Shown: positions 50,798 through 59,992 of the stretch, one piece after another | Layout: every line of letters begins with the position of its first letter | Numbering within the stretch: position 1 is the first letter of the stretch | Source of the DNA: Betaproteobacteria bacterium Ga0077527 | Lineage (GTDB): Bacteria; Pseudomonadota; Gammaproteobacteria; Burkholderiales; SG8-41 | Length of the DNA stretch: 64,000 nucleotides | NCBI GenBank assembly: GCA_001464815.1 | Contig: LNDW01000011.1 | Span: 59,538-123,537 of the forward strand | Direction of reading: 5' to 3' | Made by a program: the position numbers and the translations under genes | The notes under the pieces: model-generated | Told to the model about the DNA's origin: nothing | Databases searched by the model: none | The model's input: only the letters and a program-made list of their open reading frames with translations

Positions 50798-51847
50798 TCA
50801 TTCCTTCGGTACCAGGAACCTGAACAGTGGGGCCTGCTTGAAGTTCCTCGTCTGATCCCCTGCAAGATCCGGATTGCCGTCGAGCTGCAGTTTGCGCGGG
50901 CCGGAGCCTTCCGACAGGTCGAGCCGGCCCAGATTCACCCAGAGCGCGCCCGGGCTGGTAGTGTCATGGAAGTAGTACACCTTGTTTTTCTGGTCGGCCA
51001 CTGCGAACCACAACGTGTCGGCAATATTCGGCTTCCCCGGCGTCTTGATGCCCATCGGGACGCTGACGTTGCGCATCACGCTGAACACTGTTGCGACGGC
51101 TTCACGGGGGTCGGCCGTTTGCTTGGCTGCGTTGATGTAGTACGACGCGCGGGCAAAGCGGTCAGAGGCGCGATTCGTGCCCGGCAGCATCGTTGAGCCC
51201 CCGATGTCCTTCCAGTAGTCGGCCAGGCTCAGCTGTTGACTGTAAACGGGCGAGTTGGTCATCACCTGGTATTGCCTGCCGTGGTGGATCACAAGTTTGC
51301 CTTCAATGTATTCGAAGATGGCCGAGTCGCCCGATGCGTCGGAAATCGACAGGTGCGCCGTGCCGGCATCGCCCGTGGGCGTGGCGACAGTGACGATGCG
51401 GAACGCTTCCTTCCGAAGCGCGTTGACGGCTTCAGCTGTCGTGGCATAGTTATCGAGCACAAATTGTACCCAGGCCGAGATGGCGAGCGTGGGGCGGGTG
51501 TCGCCGGCCGCCGCGGCAGGATACTTCGACTCCGAGAGGTAGAGCAGATTCGCAACGACGCCCTTCTCGTTCATGCCATCGGCAGCCGCCCCCTCGTAGA
51601 TCGTCGTGACGATGCTGCCATACTTGCTTTTCCATACGACGGGTTTCGCGGTATTGCTGCTCCGTTCCAGGCCGCGTGGGTACAACCACATATTCGTGTC
51701 CATGTCCCGGTGGAGCCAGTCCATGGTGCGGCCAGTGACGGTCTGGCCGTCCAAGCCGAAGTACACGGCGCGCGAGCAGGCCCCGGAAATGGCGGGGCTG
51801 AGCATGGATGCGGCAACAAGCGAGGCTATGGCAAGGCGGACTTTCAT
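50798..51847 (-). CDS. Choloylglycine hydrolase/penicillin V acylase-family Ntn hydrolase (linear amide C-N hydrolase)
   Basis: Exported Ntn hydrolase of 349 residues. The signal peptide ends at about ISGA, leaving Cys24 (CSRAVYFG) as the probable N-terminal nucleophile. Conserved partners: GRTMDW (Arg/Asp), GMNEKGVVANLLYLSES, the oxyanion-hole TNSPVYSQQ and NRASDRFARASYYI. The family cleaves amides such as bile salts, penicillin V or acyl-homoserine lactones; in Gram-negative periplasmic members AHL/penicillin V acylase activity is known. Base composition is less GC-rich than in flanking genes, and it stands alone between two AT-richer gaps, which hints at acquisition. Confidence 0.85.
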   Translation of the reverse strand: MKVRLAIASLVAASMLSPAISGACSRAVYFGLDGQTVTGRTMDWLHRDMDTNMWLYPRGLERSSNTAKPVVWKSKYGSIVTTIYEGAAADGMNEKGVVANLLYLSESKYPAAAAGDTRPTLAISAWVQFVLDNYATTAEAVNALRKEAFRIVTVATPTGDAGTAHLSISDASGDSAIFEYIEGKLVIHHGRQYQVMTNSPVYSQQLSLADYWKDIGGSTMLPGTNRASDRFARASYYINAAKQTADPREAVATVFSVMRNVSVPMGIKTPGKPNIADTLWFAVADQKNKVYYFHDTTSPGALWVNLGRLDLSEGSGPRKLQLDGNPDLAGDQTRNFKQAPLFRFLVPKE

Positions 51848-51999
51848 ATTCGAATCCTCAGTAGATGGCTGGATGAAGTGGACTGACGCGAATTGATTGA
51901 CTGTTTGAGTTGACGGTTTGCATCGTGTTGGTGCCCATCATAGTTCACGTCACGCCCGCGCTCAATCGTCCACGCTCAATCGCCCGAGCGACCGCCTGT

Positions 52000-53453
52000 T
52001 TACCAGGTGTAAGTCACGCTGTACCGCACCACCCCCTCAGCCCCCGCCGCCAGCTTCACCGGGAACATCACGGTTCGCGCATCGTCCTTGCGGTAGTCCT
52101 GGCTTTTGCTGGTGATGTTCCAGTTACTCCAGCGGTAGAGCTGTTCGCGCACCATCACCGTTACAGCTTCCTTTTTCTGGTTGCGCACCTTGACTTCGAT
52201 TTCCTCGGTCATGGTCTTGCGCGCGCTGTCGATGCTGAAGTTGACCTGACGCCGCTCGCCGACGACATCAAAGGCCGAGCCCATCCTGATCAGCACGTTC
52301 TCGTTGCGCGGCGTGTGGTCGAGGCTGTCTTCGCCGATGAACTCCAGCATCTGGTCGGCGGTGTCGAGCTTGGAGACGCGGATGCGGCCGGCCGGTAGCG
52401 GCTGGCCGAGGTTCTGTTCCTTGCCGTTTTTGAAGCTGAGAAACACATCGACCTTGCGGTTGCCGGTCTGGCCGTAATTGCGGTCGGTGACCGGGCCGCC
52501 GTAGCCGCGAAAGCCCGGCGTGCCCTGATAGACCAGGGTTTTTTCGCAGGGCACGCCGCGTGCCACCGGGAAGAGTTCGAGCTGCTGGGTGGAGTTGTCG
52601 GGCAGTGTGACCGGGCGGCCGAGGCTGTAGAGGTGGTATTCGAAGAATTCCTTTTCCTCGAAGCCGGGCGCGGCTTCGGCTTCGATGCTGGCGCGGGCCA
52701 TGGCCGCAGCGGGAACTCGGCCCGGCTGCTGCACGCGGTTGACGTCGCCGGCGACCAGTTTCAGCCGGGCGTCGCTGTAGCCGGCGCCGGACTTGTTGAC
52801 GATGCTGACCCAGGCATCCGTGCCGTCCTGATAGGTCAGGTTGTAATCGGTCCACCACGCCATGCCGCCGGTCTGGTACGACACGCGGCTGGCATGGTTG
52901 CCGGCGCGGCTGGCGTTGATGTCCCAGACCAGTGTCGGACGCGTGATCAGGCCGCCGGGCAGGTCGGGCAGACGCACGCCGGCGTTGTGCGGGAGGGTCT
53001 GGATGCCGCCGTCGTCGCGCTTGAGCACAATGCCGCCGCTGGTGGAGAGCCGCGCACCTGATCGACGCTGATGCGGCGGTCGATATATTTTTCAAGTAAG
53101 CGCTGCGTGTTGACCAGATCGAACTGGAAATTCTGCTCCAGCACACGGGTGCCGGTGGGATCGGTCAGTGATTCAAAGCGCACGGTGGTCGGGTCGATCA
53201 GCGCCGCTACGTCGTTGAAGCGCACGCTGTTGCGGCCGCGCTGCAGGGCCAGTTCACGCTGCTGGCGGACGATGGCATAGCCGGGGATGGCGGTCCCGTT
53301 GCCACCGCCGCGATACAGGTCCGGCGGCAGCGCGCCGGGACGGGCCGTGCTGTAAATGGTGACGGCCTGGCCGCTGCCTTCGCTCTGGGCAGTGGCGGTG
53401 GCCGCGAAGGCGGCAAGAATCAGGGCAAGCAGCGGGCGGATCGGGTGGTTCAT
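52000..53453 (-). pseudogene. DUF4139 domain-containing exported protein, frameshifted
   Basis: Two overlapping reading frames together make one exported protein. The N-terminal part (53453 down to about 53045) has a signal peptide and VTIYSTARPGALPPDLYRGGG...NSVRFNDVAALIDPTTVRFESLTDPTGTRVLEQNFQFDL; the C-terminal part (about 53060 to 52000) continues in another frame as LSTSGGIVLKRDDGGIQTLPHNAGVRLPDLPGGLITRPTLVWDI to the end. The frame shifts around 53040-53060, after ISVDQVR, where the linker also seems short relative to relatives. It is either a genuine pseudogene or a base-calling/assembly error. DUF4139 proteins are mucoidy-inhibitor-like beta-sandwich proteins of unknown function. Confidence 0.8.
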
Positions 53454-53595
53454 GGCGGGGCTCCTGGGTTGTCTGGGTGTTTAAACGTGCGGGCTGGCCG
53501 GATGGGGTTAATGGATCGGGGTAAGGGATGGAATTAATCGCGGGCGGCCAGCGCTTAAAATCCGTGCTGGACTGAAGCGGCACTCAAGGAGCGGC

Positions 53596-54180
53596 ATGAA
53601 CAACATCTGTGTTTTTTGCGGTTCGAACAGCGGCCGCGGCGAGGCCTATGCCGAAGCGGCACGGGCGATGGTGGCGGCGATCGGCGAGGCCGGCATGGGC
53701 ATTGTCTTCGGCGGCGGCAACATCGGGCTGATGGGGGTGATCGCCGAGGCGGCGCTGGCGCAGGGCGTACGTGCCATCGGCATCACGCCGCGGCGGTTGC
53801 TCGAGCGAGAGGTGGTGCATACCGGGCTGACCGAGCTGCACGTGGTGGAGTCGATGCATGAACGCAAGGCGCTGATGCGGCAGCAGTCGGATGCCTTCAT
53901 TGCGCTGCCCGGCGGACTGGGCACGCTGGACGAGTTGTTCGAGGTTGCGGCACTGACCCAGCTCGGCGAGCACCAGAAACCCTGTAGCCTGCTCAATACC
54001 GCGGGTTACTTCGACGGCCTGCGCAGTTTTCTGGACCATGCCGTGGCCGAACGCTTCGTGACCCCGGTCCATCGCGACCTGTTGCTGGTCGAATCCGACC
54101 CGCGGCGCCTGGTTGCCGGATTACGTGCCTGGAAGCCGGTGCAGTCCAGTAAATGGATGGATAAACAGTCCCAATCCTGA
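53596..54180 (+). CDS. LOG family protein (nucleotide 5'-monophosphate phosphoribohydrolase)
   Basis: LOG/TIGR00730 protein of 194 residues, ATG 53596 after AAGGAG. Rossmann-like fold: NNICVFCGSNSGRGEAYAEAARAM, GGGNIGLMGVIAEAAL, and the signature PGGLGTLDELFE, with the preceding MHERKALM Arg/Lys. Such enzymes split (iso)nucleotide monophosphates such as cytokinin ribotides into base and ribose-5-phosphate. A TTAAAAT -10-like box lies at about 53555. Stand-alone gene. Confidence 0.92.
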   Translation: MNNICVFCGSNSGRGEAYAEAARAMVAAIGEAGMGIVFGGGNIGLMGVIAEAALAQGVRAIGITPRRLLEREVVHTGLTELHVVESMHERKALMRQQSDAFIALPGGLGTLDELFEVAALTQLGEHQKPCSLLNTAGYFDGLRSFLDHAVAERFVTPVHRDLLLVESDPRRLVAGLRAWKPVQSSKWMDKQSQS

Positions 54181-54292
54181 GCGTTTCAGGGGTAATGGGG
54201 GCATAAGAATATTTAAGCCGGGACGCAGAGTGGCGCCCCTACAATCGGTCACGGGAATATCCGAGAACCATAAGCCGAGAGCCGAGGCATCG

Positions 54293-57175
54293 ATGAGCGC
54301 CAGCGCCCAGACTGCGGACCAGACCGAAACCCGCAACACCACCTGCTACATGTGCGCCTGCCGCTGCGGCATCCGCGTACACCTGAAAAACGGCGAAGTC
54401 CGTTATATCGAGGGCAACCCCGAGCATCCGCTCAACCAGGGCGTGATTTGCGCCAAGGGTGCCTCGGGCATCATGAAGCAGTATTCGCCGGCACGGCTGA
54501 CGCAGCCGCTGCGGCGCAAGGCGGGCGCGGAGCGCGGCGCCAACGAGTTCGAGCCGATCAGCTGGGATGAGGCCTTCCGCGTGATGGAGGAGCGGCTGCG
54601 CAAAATCCGTTCGACTGATCCGAAAAAATTCGCGTTGTTCACCGGCCGCGACCAGATGCAGGCCCTGACCGGCCTGTTTGCACGACAGTTCGGCACGCCC
54701 AATTACGCGGCCCACGGCGGTTTCTGCTCAGTGAACATGGCCGCGGGCATGATCTACAGCATCGGCGGCAGTTTCTGGGAATTCGGTGGCCCCGACCTTG
54801 ATCGCGCCAAACTGTTCGTGATGATTGGCACCGCGGAGGACCATCATTCCAATCCGTTGAAAATAGCGCTCTCCAAGTTCAAGCGCAATGGCGGCAAGTT
54901 CATTTCGATCAACCCGGTGCGTACCGGTTATTCGGCGGTGGCCGATGAATGGATTCCGATCCGTCCCGGCACCGATGGCGCCTTGCTGCTGGCACTCAAT
55001 CACGAACTGCTGACGCAGGGCCTTTACGACCGCGAATTCCTCGCCCAGTACAGCAATGCCGGTTACCTGGTGAACATGGACGAGTCCAGTGACCAGTTCG
55101 GCATGATTGTCTGCGACGAGCAGGCCGAAGAAAAAAATCCGCACCGCAAGCATCAGCAGCTGTGGTGGGACCGCCATGCCAACCATGCGGTCATCAACCA
55201 CACGGCAGGCAGTGACCCGGCGCTGACTGGCAGCTACAAGCTGGCCGACGGCACGCCGGTGAAGCCGGCCTTCGAGTTGCTGCGCGAACGCCTGATGGAA
55301 TACACGCCGGAATGGGCCGCGAGCATCACCGGCATTGATGCCGCGACCATCCGCCGCCTGGCCCATGAAATGGGTGTCACAGCGCGCGACCAGAAAATCG
55401 AGCTGCCGATTGCCTGGACCGACAGCTGGGGCCGCAAACACGACAAGGTCACCGGCAATCCGGTGGCCTTCCACGCGATGCGCGGGCTGGCGGCGCATTC
55501 GAATGGTTTTCAGACCATACGCGCGCTGTCGATCCTGATGTCGCTGCTCGGCACCATCGACCGGCCCGGCGGTTTCCGCCACAAGGCGCCGTTCCCGCGC
55601 AGCACGCCGCCGGTGTATGCACGCAATCCGAATGATCCTTCGGCGATCAAACCCGACACGCCGCTGGGTGGCGCACCGTTGGGTTTCCCCGGCGGCCCGG
55701 AAGATTTGTTTGTTGATGAAAACGGCGGTCCGGTGCGCCTGGACAAGGCTTTTTCCTGGGAGCATCCGCTGGCGGTGCACGGGATGATGCACAACGCCAT
55801 CACCAATGCCTGGCGCGGTGACCCCTATCGCATCGACACGCTGCTGATTTTCATGGCGAACATGGCGTGGAACTCGACGATGAACACCGTCGAGGTGCGC
55901 AAGATGTTGAATGATAAAGATGCGTCGGGAGAGTACAAGATACCTTTCCTGATTGTCTGCGACGCCTTCCAGTCCGAGATGACGGCCTTTGCCGACCTGA
56001 TCCTGCCCGACACCACCTATCTCGAACGCCATGATGTGATGTCGATGCTCGACCGGCCGATTTCGGAATTCGACGGCCCGGTGGATTCGGTGCGGGTGCC
56101 GGTTGTGCCGCCGAAAGGCGAATGCAAACCGTTCCAGGAAGTACTGGTCGAGCTGGCGGGGCGGCTCAAGTTTCCGGCCTTCACCAAACCCGACGGTTCG
56201 CGCAAGTTCAAGGACTATCCGGATTTCATCGTCAATTTCGAAACCGAGCCGGGCTCGGGGCAGGGCTTCCTGATCGGCTGGCGCGGCAAGGATGGCGACA
56301 AGGCGCTGGTCGGTGAGCCCAATCCGAAGCAGTGGGAGATGTACGCAAACAACAACTGCGTGTATCACCATGTGATGCCGGAGTCGTACCAGTACATGCG
56401 CAACTGGAACCAGGAGTATTCCGATTGGGCGCACCAGATGAAGCTGCGCCGGTTCCCGGATCCGGTGATCATCCAGATCTACGCCGAGGTGCTGCAGAAA
56501 TTCCGCCGCGCAGCCAAGGGTCACGGCAAACGTGTACCGCCGGCGCATCTGCGCGAACGCATCACCACCTACTTTGATCCGCTGCCGTTTTATTACGCGC
56601 CGCTCGAAGTGCAGGCGACGGACGCCGCGCAGTATCCGCTGGCGGCGATCACCCAGCGGCCGATGGCGATGTATCACTCCTGGGATTCGCAGAATGCCTG
56701 GCTGCGCCAGATACATGCGCATAACTACTTGTTTGTAAACGAAAAAACAGCAATGGCCGAAGGTATCGCCGACGGCGACTGGATCTGGGTCGAGTCCGCC
56801 CACGGCCGCGTGCGCTGCATGTGCCGGCACAGCAATGCGGTGGAGCCGGGGACGGTGTGGACCTGGAATGCGATCGGCAAGGCGCAGGGCGCGTGGAGCC
56901 TCGCGCCAGAAGCCAATGAGGCGCGGCGCGGTTTTCTGCTGAATCATCTGATCACCGAGGAACTGCCTGCCGGCGAAGGGCGAACGATATCGAACTCGGA
57001 TCCGATCACCGGTCAGGCAGGCTGGTATGACGTGCGGGTGCGTATCCGCAAGGCCGGAGCGGATGAAGCCAAAGAAACCTTCCCGCAGTTCGCGCCGCTG
57101 ACAACGCTGCCGGGCATGAATCCGGTACGCCGGCTGTGGCAGGGGTTTGTCGCCGGCAAGGGAGAATTCAAATGA
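54293..57175 (+). CDS. soeA: Molybdopterin oxidoreductase catalytic subunit, SoeA-like (sulfite dehydrogenase)
   Basis: Large Mo-bisMGD enzyme of the DMSO reductase family, 960 residues from ATG 54293. A [4Fe-4S] site is near the N-terminus (Cys18, 21, 25, 53; TCYMCACRCGI). The Mo ligand is most likely Cys145 in HGGFCSVN; no TGA occurs there, so it is not a selenoenzyme. There is no Tat signal, so the subunit should face the cytoplasm. Size, absence of Tat signal, and the following ferredoxin-like and DmsC-like genes match SoeABC, the quinone-linked cytoplasmic sulfite dehydrogenase; polysulfide/thiosulfate reductases are the alternative. ATGA overlap couples it to soeB. Confidence 0.8.
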   Translation: MSASAQTADQTETRNTTCYMCACRCGIRVHLKNGEVRYIEGNPEHPLNQGVICAKGASGIMKQYSPARLTQPLRRKAGAERGANEFEPISWDEAFRVMEERLRKIRSTDPKKFALFTGRDQMQALTGLFARQFGTPNYAAHGGFCSVNMAAGMIYSIGGSFWEFGGPDLDRAKLFVMIGTAEDHHSNPLKIALSKFKRNGGKFISINPVRTGYSAVADEWIPIRPGTDGALLLALNHELLTQGLYDREFLAQYSNAGYLVNMDESSDQFGMIVCDEQAEEKNPHRKHQQLWWDRHANHAVINHTAGSDPALTGSYKLADGTPVKPAFELLRERLMEYTPEWAASITGIDAATIRRLAHEMGVTARDQKIELPIAWTDSWGRKHDKVTGNPVAFHAMRGLAAHSNGFQTIRALSILMSLLGTIDRPGGFRHKAPFPRSTPPVYARNPNDPSAIKPDTPLGGAPLGFPGGPEDLFVDENGGPVRLDKAFSWEHPLAVHGMMHNAITNAWRGDPYRIDTLLIFMANMAWNSTMNTVEVRKMLNDKDASGEYKIPFLIVCDAFQSEMTAFADLILPDTTYLERHDVMSMLDRPISEFDGPVDSVRVPVVPPKGECKPFQEVLVELAGRLKFPAFTKPDGSRKFKDYPDFIVNFETEPGSGQGFLIGWRGKDGDKALVGEPNPKQWEMYANNNCVYHHVMPESYQYMRNWNQEYSDWAHQMKLRRFPDPVIIQIYAEVLQKFRRAAKGHGKRVPPAHLRERITTYFDPLPFYYAPLEVQATDAAQYPLAAITQRPMAMYHSWDSQNAWLRQIHAHNYLFVNEKTAMAEGIADGDWIWVESAHGRVRCMCRHSNAVEPGTVWTWNAIGKAQGAWSLAPEANEARRGFLLNHLITEELPAGEGRTISNSDPITGQAGWYDVRVRIRKAGADEAKETFPQFAPLTTLPGMNPVRRLWQGFVAGKGEFK

Positions 57176-57873
57176 CGCAGTTAGCCTTGGTTATCGATCT
57201 GAACGTCTGCGTCGGCTGCCATGCCTGCGTGACCAGTTGCAAGGAATGGAACACCTCGGGGGAAGCCGGCTTCCTGGCCGACGACAATCCCTACGGCCGC
57301 GATCCGACCGGCACCTTTTTCAACCGCGTGCAGACTTTCGAGGTTGGCGAGTTTCCGGATACGCAGACGGTGCATTTCCCGAAATCCTGCCTGCACTGTG
57401 AGGATCCGCCCTGCGTGCCGGTGTGTCCTACCGGCGCCAGCTACAAGCGGCCGGAAGACGGCATCGTGCTGGTCGATTACGACAAGTGCATAGGCTGCAA
57501 GTACTGCGCCTGGGCCTGTCCCTATGGTGTGCGCGAGCTCGACGAGCATCAGAAGGTGATGAAGAAATGCACGCTGTGTGTTGACCGCATCACCGACACC
57601 AAACTGCCCGAGGCCGAGCGCAAGCCGGCCTGTGTGCTCGCCTGTCCGACCAATGCGCGGCTCTACGGTGACATCCATGACGAAGAGTCGATCGTCTCGA
57701 AAGCCATACGCGAGGCTGCGGGTTATCAGCTGATGCCGGAGTGGGGCACCCAGCCGGCCAACCATTACCTGCCGCGGCGCGCGCCCGCGAAGCCGGCGGC
57801 CGCGGCCTCCGGCACAACCAATCCGCTCGACATTGACGGACCGATGCCGCAGGCGGCGGAGGCCCGGTCATGA
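57172..57873 (+). CDS. soeB: Four-cluster ferredoxin subunit, SoeB-like
   Basis: Electron-transfer subunit of 233 residues with four [4Fe-4S] cysteine sets: CVGCHACVTSCKEWN, CLHCEDPPCVPVCPTGA, CIGCKYCAWACPYGVR and CTLCVDRI...CVLACPT. This is the DmsB/PsrB/SoeB arrangement. It passes electrons between the catalytic subunit and the membrane anchor. Start ATG 57172 overlaps the soeA stop by 4 nt and its end overlaps soeC by 4 nt, so the three are strictly coupled. Confidence 0.88.
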   Translation: MTQLALVIDLNVCVGCHACVTSCKEWNTSGEAGFLADDNPYGRDPTGTFFNRVQTFEVGEFPDTQTVHFPKSCLHCEDPPCVPVCPTGASYKRPEDGIVLVDYDKCIGCKYCAWACPYGVRELDEHQKVMKKCTLCVDRITDTKLPEAERKPACVLACPTNARLYGDIHDEESIVSKAIREAAGYQLMPEWGTQPANHYLPRRAPAKPAAAASGTTNPLDIDGPMPQAAEARS

Positions 57874-58808
57874 ATCCCGCATTCTCGGTGGTGCTGCTGA
57901 CCACGCTGATCGGCGCCGGGCAGGGTTTGTTTCTGGCGATGTTCGGCATCGAAGCCGCAGCAGCGGCCTCGTGGATCGACGCGCCCGCTGCCGGCTTCTA
58001 TGTTTGCGGCAGCGCGCTGTCGGTGCTGCTGTTGGGCGGCGGATTGCTGGCGTCGTTTTTCCATCTCGGCCACCCCGAGCGGGCCTGGCGTGCGATCGCG
58101 ATGTGGCGCGCCTCCTGGCTGTCGCGCGAGGTGATCGTGCTGCCGGCGTTTATTGCTGCGGTGGCGGCGTATGGTCTGCTGCACTGGCTGGATTGTGATG
58201 CGACGCTGCTCACGGGTATCGCGGGTGCGCTGCTGTGCCTGCTGCTTTTCTGGTGCACCGGCATGATCTACGCCTGCATCAAGTTCCTGCAGGAATGGGC
58301 CTCGCCACTGACGCTGGTGAATTTCACGCTGCTCGGTTCGGCTTCGGGGCTGATGCTGGCTGCTGCGCTATCGGAGTTGCGCGGTGATGCCCATGCCGCT
58401 GTGCTGGCAGGCTGGGCGCTGGGACTCACCATCGCCGGATTTTTTACGCGGGGTGCGGCGCTGCTGCGCAATGACCGGCTGAAACCGAAATCAACGCTGC
58501 AGAGCGCGATCGGCATCAATCATCCGAAGGTGGTGCAGAAGGCGCAGGGTTTCATGGGCGGCTCTTTCAGTACCCGCGAGTTTTTCCATGGCCGGGGTCC
58601 GGGCACGCTGCGCAGGGTGAAGTGGCTGTTCATCGCCGCCGCCTTTGTCGTGCCGGCGCTGCTGGCGGCGTCCTATCTCGATGGCGGCGGCAGTGGTCCG
58701 CTGCTGGCGGCGCTGCTGATCCAGTTTGGCGGACTGGTGGCGGAGCGCTGGTTCTTTTTTGCCCAAGCCAACCATCCGCAGAACCTTTATTATCAGGCGG
58801 TTTCCTGA
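57870..58808 (+). CDS. soeC: DmsC-family membrane anchor, SoeC-like
   Basis: Integral membrane subunit of 312 residues with about eight hydrophobic helices, of the DmsC type: GAGQGLFLAMFGIEA at the N-terminus, LLASFFHLGHPERAWRAIAMWRASWLSREV in the middle, and LLIQFGGLVAERWFFFAQANHPQNLYYQ at the end. It anchors the complex and hands electrons to quinone. Together with SoeA and SoeB this completes a respiratory complex expected to oxidise cytoplasmic sulfite, which could come from sulfonate breakdown (inference). Confidence 0.87.
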   Translation: MNPAFSVVLLTTLIGAGQGLFLAMFGIEAAAAASWIDAPAAGFYVCGSALSVLLLGGGLLASFFHLGHPERAWRAIAMWRASWLSREVIVLPAFIAAVAAYGLLHWLDCDATLLTGIAGALLCLLLFWCTGMIYACIKFLQEWASPLTLVNFTLLGSASGLMLAAALSELRGDAHAAVLAGWALGLTIAGFFTRGAALLRNDRLKPKSTLQSAIGINHPKVVQKAQGFMGGSFSTREFFHGRGPGTLRRVKWLFIAAAFVVPALLAASYLDGGGSGPLLAALLIQFGGLVAERWFFFAQANHPQNLYYQAVS

Positions 58809-58824
58809 ATACCTCCCGCCGCCC

Positions 58825-59145
58825 ATGTTGCCCACCGGAAGTTTTCGTTTCCGCGCCATCCGTGCATACAGCTATGTGCGCGACATCACCCAACGCGAAA
58901 AACGGCACCTGATCTCGGAAATTCAGCAGACCCGGGGGTTAATGCCCATCCTGATGAAGCAGCGCAACGGGCAGCGCTGGTCGTCTGATGACCGTGCGCA
59001 GCTGCGTGACCATTTCGGCCGGCTGACACGCCTGAGTCCCTATCTGGTGCTGGTGGTGATGCCAGGCGGTTTTTTTGTGCTGCCGGTCTTTGCCTGGTGG
59101 CTGGACCGCCGCCGCGGGCGTGATCGCGTGCGGCCCACAGGCTAG
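58825..59145 (+). CDS. Small hypothetical membrane protein (LETM1-like segment)
   Basis: A 106-residue protein starting at ATG 58825 (MLPTGSFRFRAIRAYSYVRDI), 16 nt after soeC. The first 70 residues are basic and helical; the last third contains the segment HFGRLTRLSPYLVLVVMPGGFFVLPVFAWWLDRRRGR with one or two short membrane helices. It recalls the LETM1-like LSPY...LPG..LP..WWLDRR pattern seen in small betaproteobacterial proteins. Function unknown. Probably transcribed with the following DUF2726 gene. Confidence 0.7.
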   Translation: MLPTGSFRFRAIRAYSYVRDITQREKRHLISEIQQTRGLMPILMKQRNGQRWSSDDRAQLRDHFGRLTRLSPYLVLVVMPGGFFVLPVFAWWLDRRRGRDRVRPTG

Positions 59146-59156
59146 GCCGTTCTGCC

Positions 59157-59744
59157 ATGGTTGCGCTGTGGTATCTGCTGCTGCTGGCTCCCTTTGTTGT
59201 GGGCGCGGTGTTGTGGATGAACTATCGCCGCAAAAACGCAGCGCGCGAGCGCGAGTCGATGTTGCGCTGGCAGAAGGTGGTGGCAGCCAAACCCGTTGCC
59301 GATGAGGCTGCGGGTGTTGCGAAGGTTGATGAAGCGCAGCCGAGCCGGGCTGCGGTGGTGGGGTTGCGGCCACGCCTTCTTGAACCCGCGGATGCGCTGT
59401 TCTACCGCCTGCTCGTCAGTGGTCTGCCCGACCATGATGTATTTGCCGGTGTCAGTGCCGACCGCGTGCTGCTGGCGGGTGAGGCGGTTTCGGCACTGGA
59501 ACGCGAAGCACGGCAGCGCGCCTGGTCGCGGCTGATCATCGATTTCCTGGTTTGTGACAAAAGCCTGCGGCCGCGGGTCGTGGTGTTGCTCGATTCCGGC
59601 ACCGCGCAAATGGTACTGCAGGAGTCGCTGCGCGGGGCGGGCTTGCGCTGTGTGACGGTGGCGCGGGGCAATCTGCCGAGGCGGCAGGAGATCCGAGCCC
59701 TGATTCTTGGTGATGAGCCGGCATCAGCCCCTCTCTCGAAGTAG
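59157..59744 (+). CDS. DUF2726 domain-containing membrane protein
   Basis: A 195-residue protein with an N-terminal transmembrane helix (WYLLLLAPFVVGAVLWMNYRR), a basic linker and a DUF2726 domain (about 75-185): LLEPADALFYRLLVSGLPDHDVFAGVSADRVLL... IIDFLVCDKSLRPRVVVLLDS. DUF2726 has a nuclease-like fold in predictions but no proven activity; the ...IIDFLVCDKS..P.VVVLLDS strands resemble the core of PD-(D/E)XK domains (DF...E-less), so it may be inactive. It lies 11 nt after the previous small membrane protein. AT-rich motif H follows its stop codon. Confidence 0.8.
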   Translation: MVALWYLLLLAPFVVGAVLWMNYRRKNAARERESMLRWQKVVAAKPVADEAAGVAKVDEAQPSRAAVVGLRPRLLEPADALFYRLLVSGLPDHDVFAGVSADRVLLAGEAVSALEREARQRAWSRLIIDFLVCDKSLRPRVVVLLDSGTAQMVLQESLRGAGLRCVTVARGNLPRRQEIRALILGDEPASAPLSK

Positions 59745-59748
59745 TCTG

Positions 59749-59770
59749 CAAGTAATTGATTTTAAACAAT
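59749..59770 (+). repeat. AT-rich dispersed motif, copy H
   Basis: CAAGTAATTGATTTTA followed by AACAAT, starting 5 nt after the DUF2726 stop; same ending as copy A. Confidence 0.7.
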
Positions 59771-59816
59771 AAAATAGCATGAGAAAAAGGCCGTCCCGGA
59801 GCTGTCCACATTATGC

Positions 59817-59845
59817 TTGACGGCGCCTTGCCAGACCCGTATAAC
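59817..59845 (+). promoter_or_regulatory. Sigma70-type promoter of the cold-shock gene
   Basis: TTGACG, a 17-nt spacer and TATAAC. The predicted start near 59852 would give a 5' untranslated region of about 140 nt before the csp ATG, typical of cold-shock mRNAs with temperature-responsive leaders. Confidence 0.7.
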
Positions 59846-59992
59846 GACCCCGCGTGTTTGGTTTCAAGTGCTTGAAAGTCAGCGGTTCCCGGTGTTGCAG
59901 TGGCTGGTGTTCGTACTTTTGGGGCTGTGAGATTTAAATACGATATGCGGCGCAAGCCGCGATGTAATCCAACCTCAAAAGGAAGTAACGAC

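Noticed and set aside
54720..54740. Possible selenocysteine at the Mo ligand of the molybdoenzyme
   Set aside because: The codon there is TGC (Cys in FCSVN), not TGA.
54728..56947. About 740-codon antisense frame opposite soeA
   Set aside because: Low-complexity shadow translation; soeA is a clear molybdoenzyme on the other strand.
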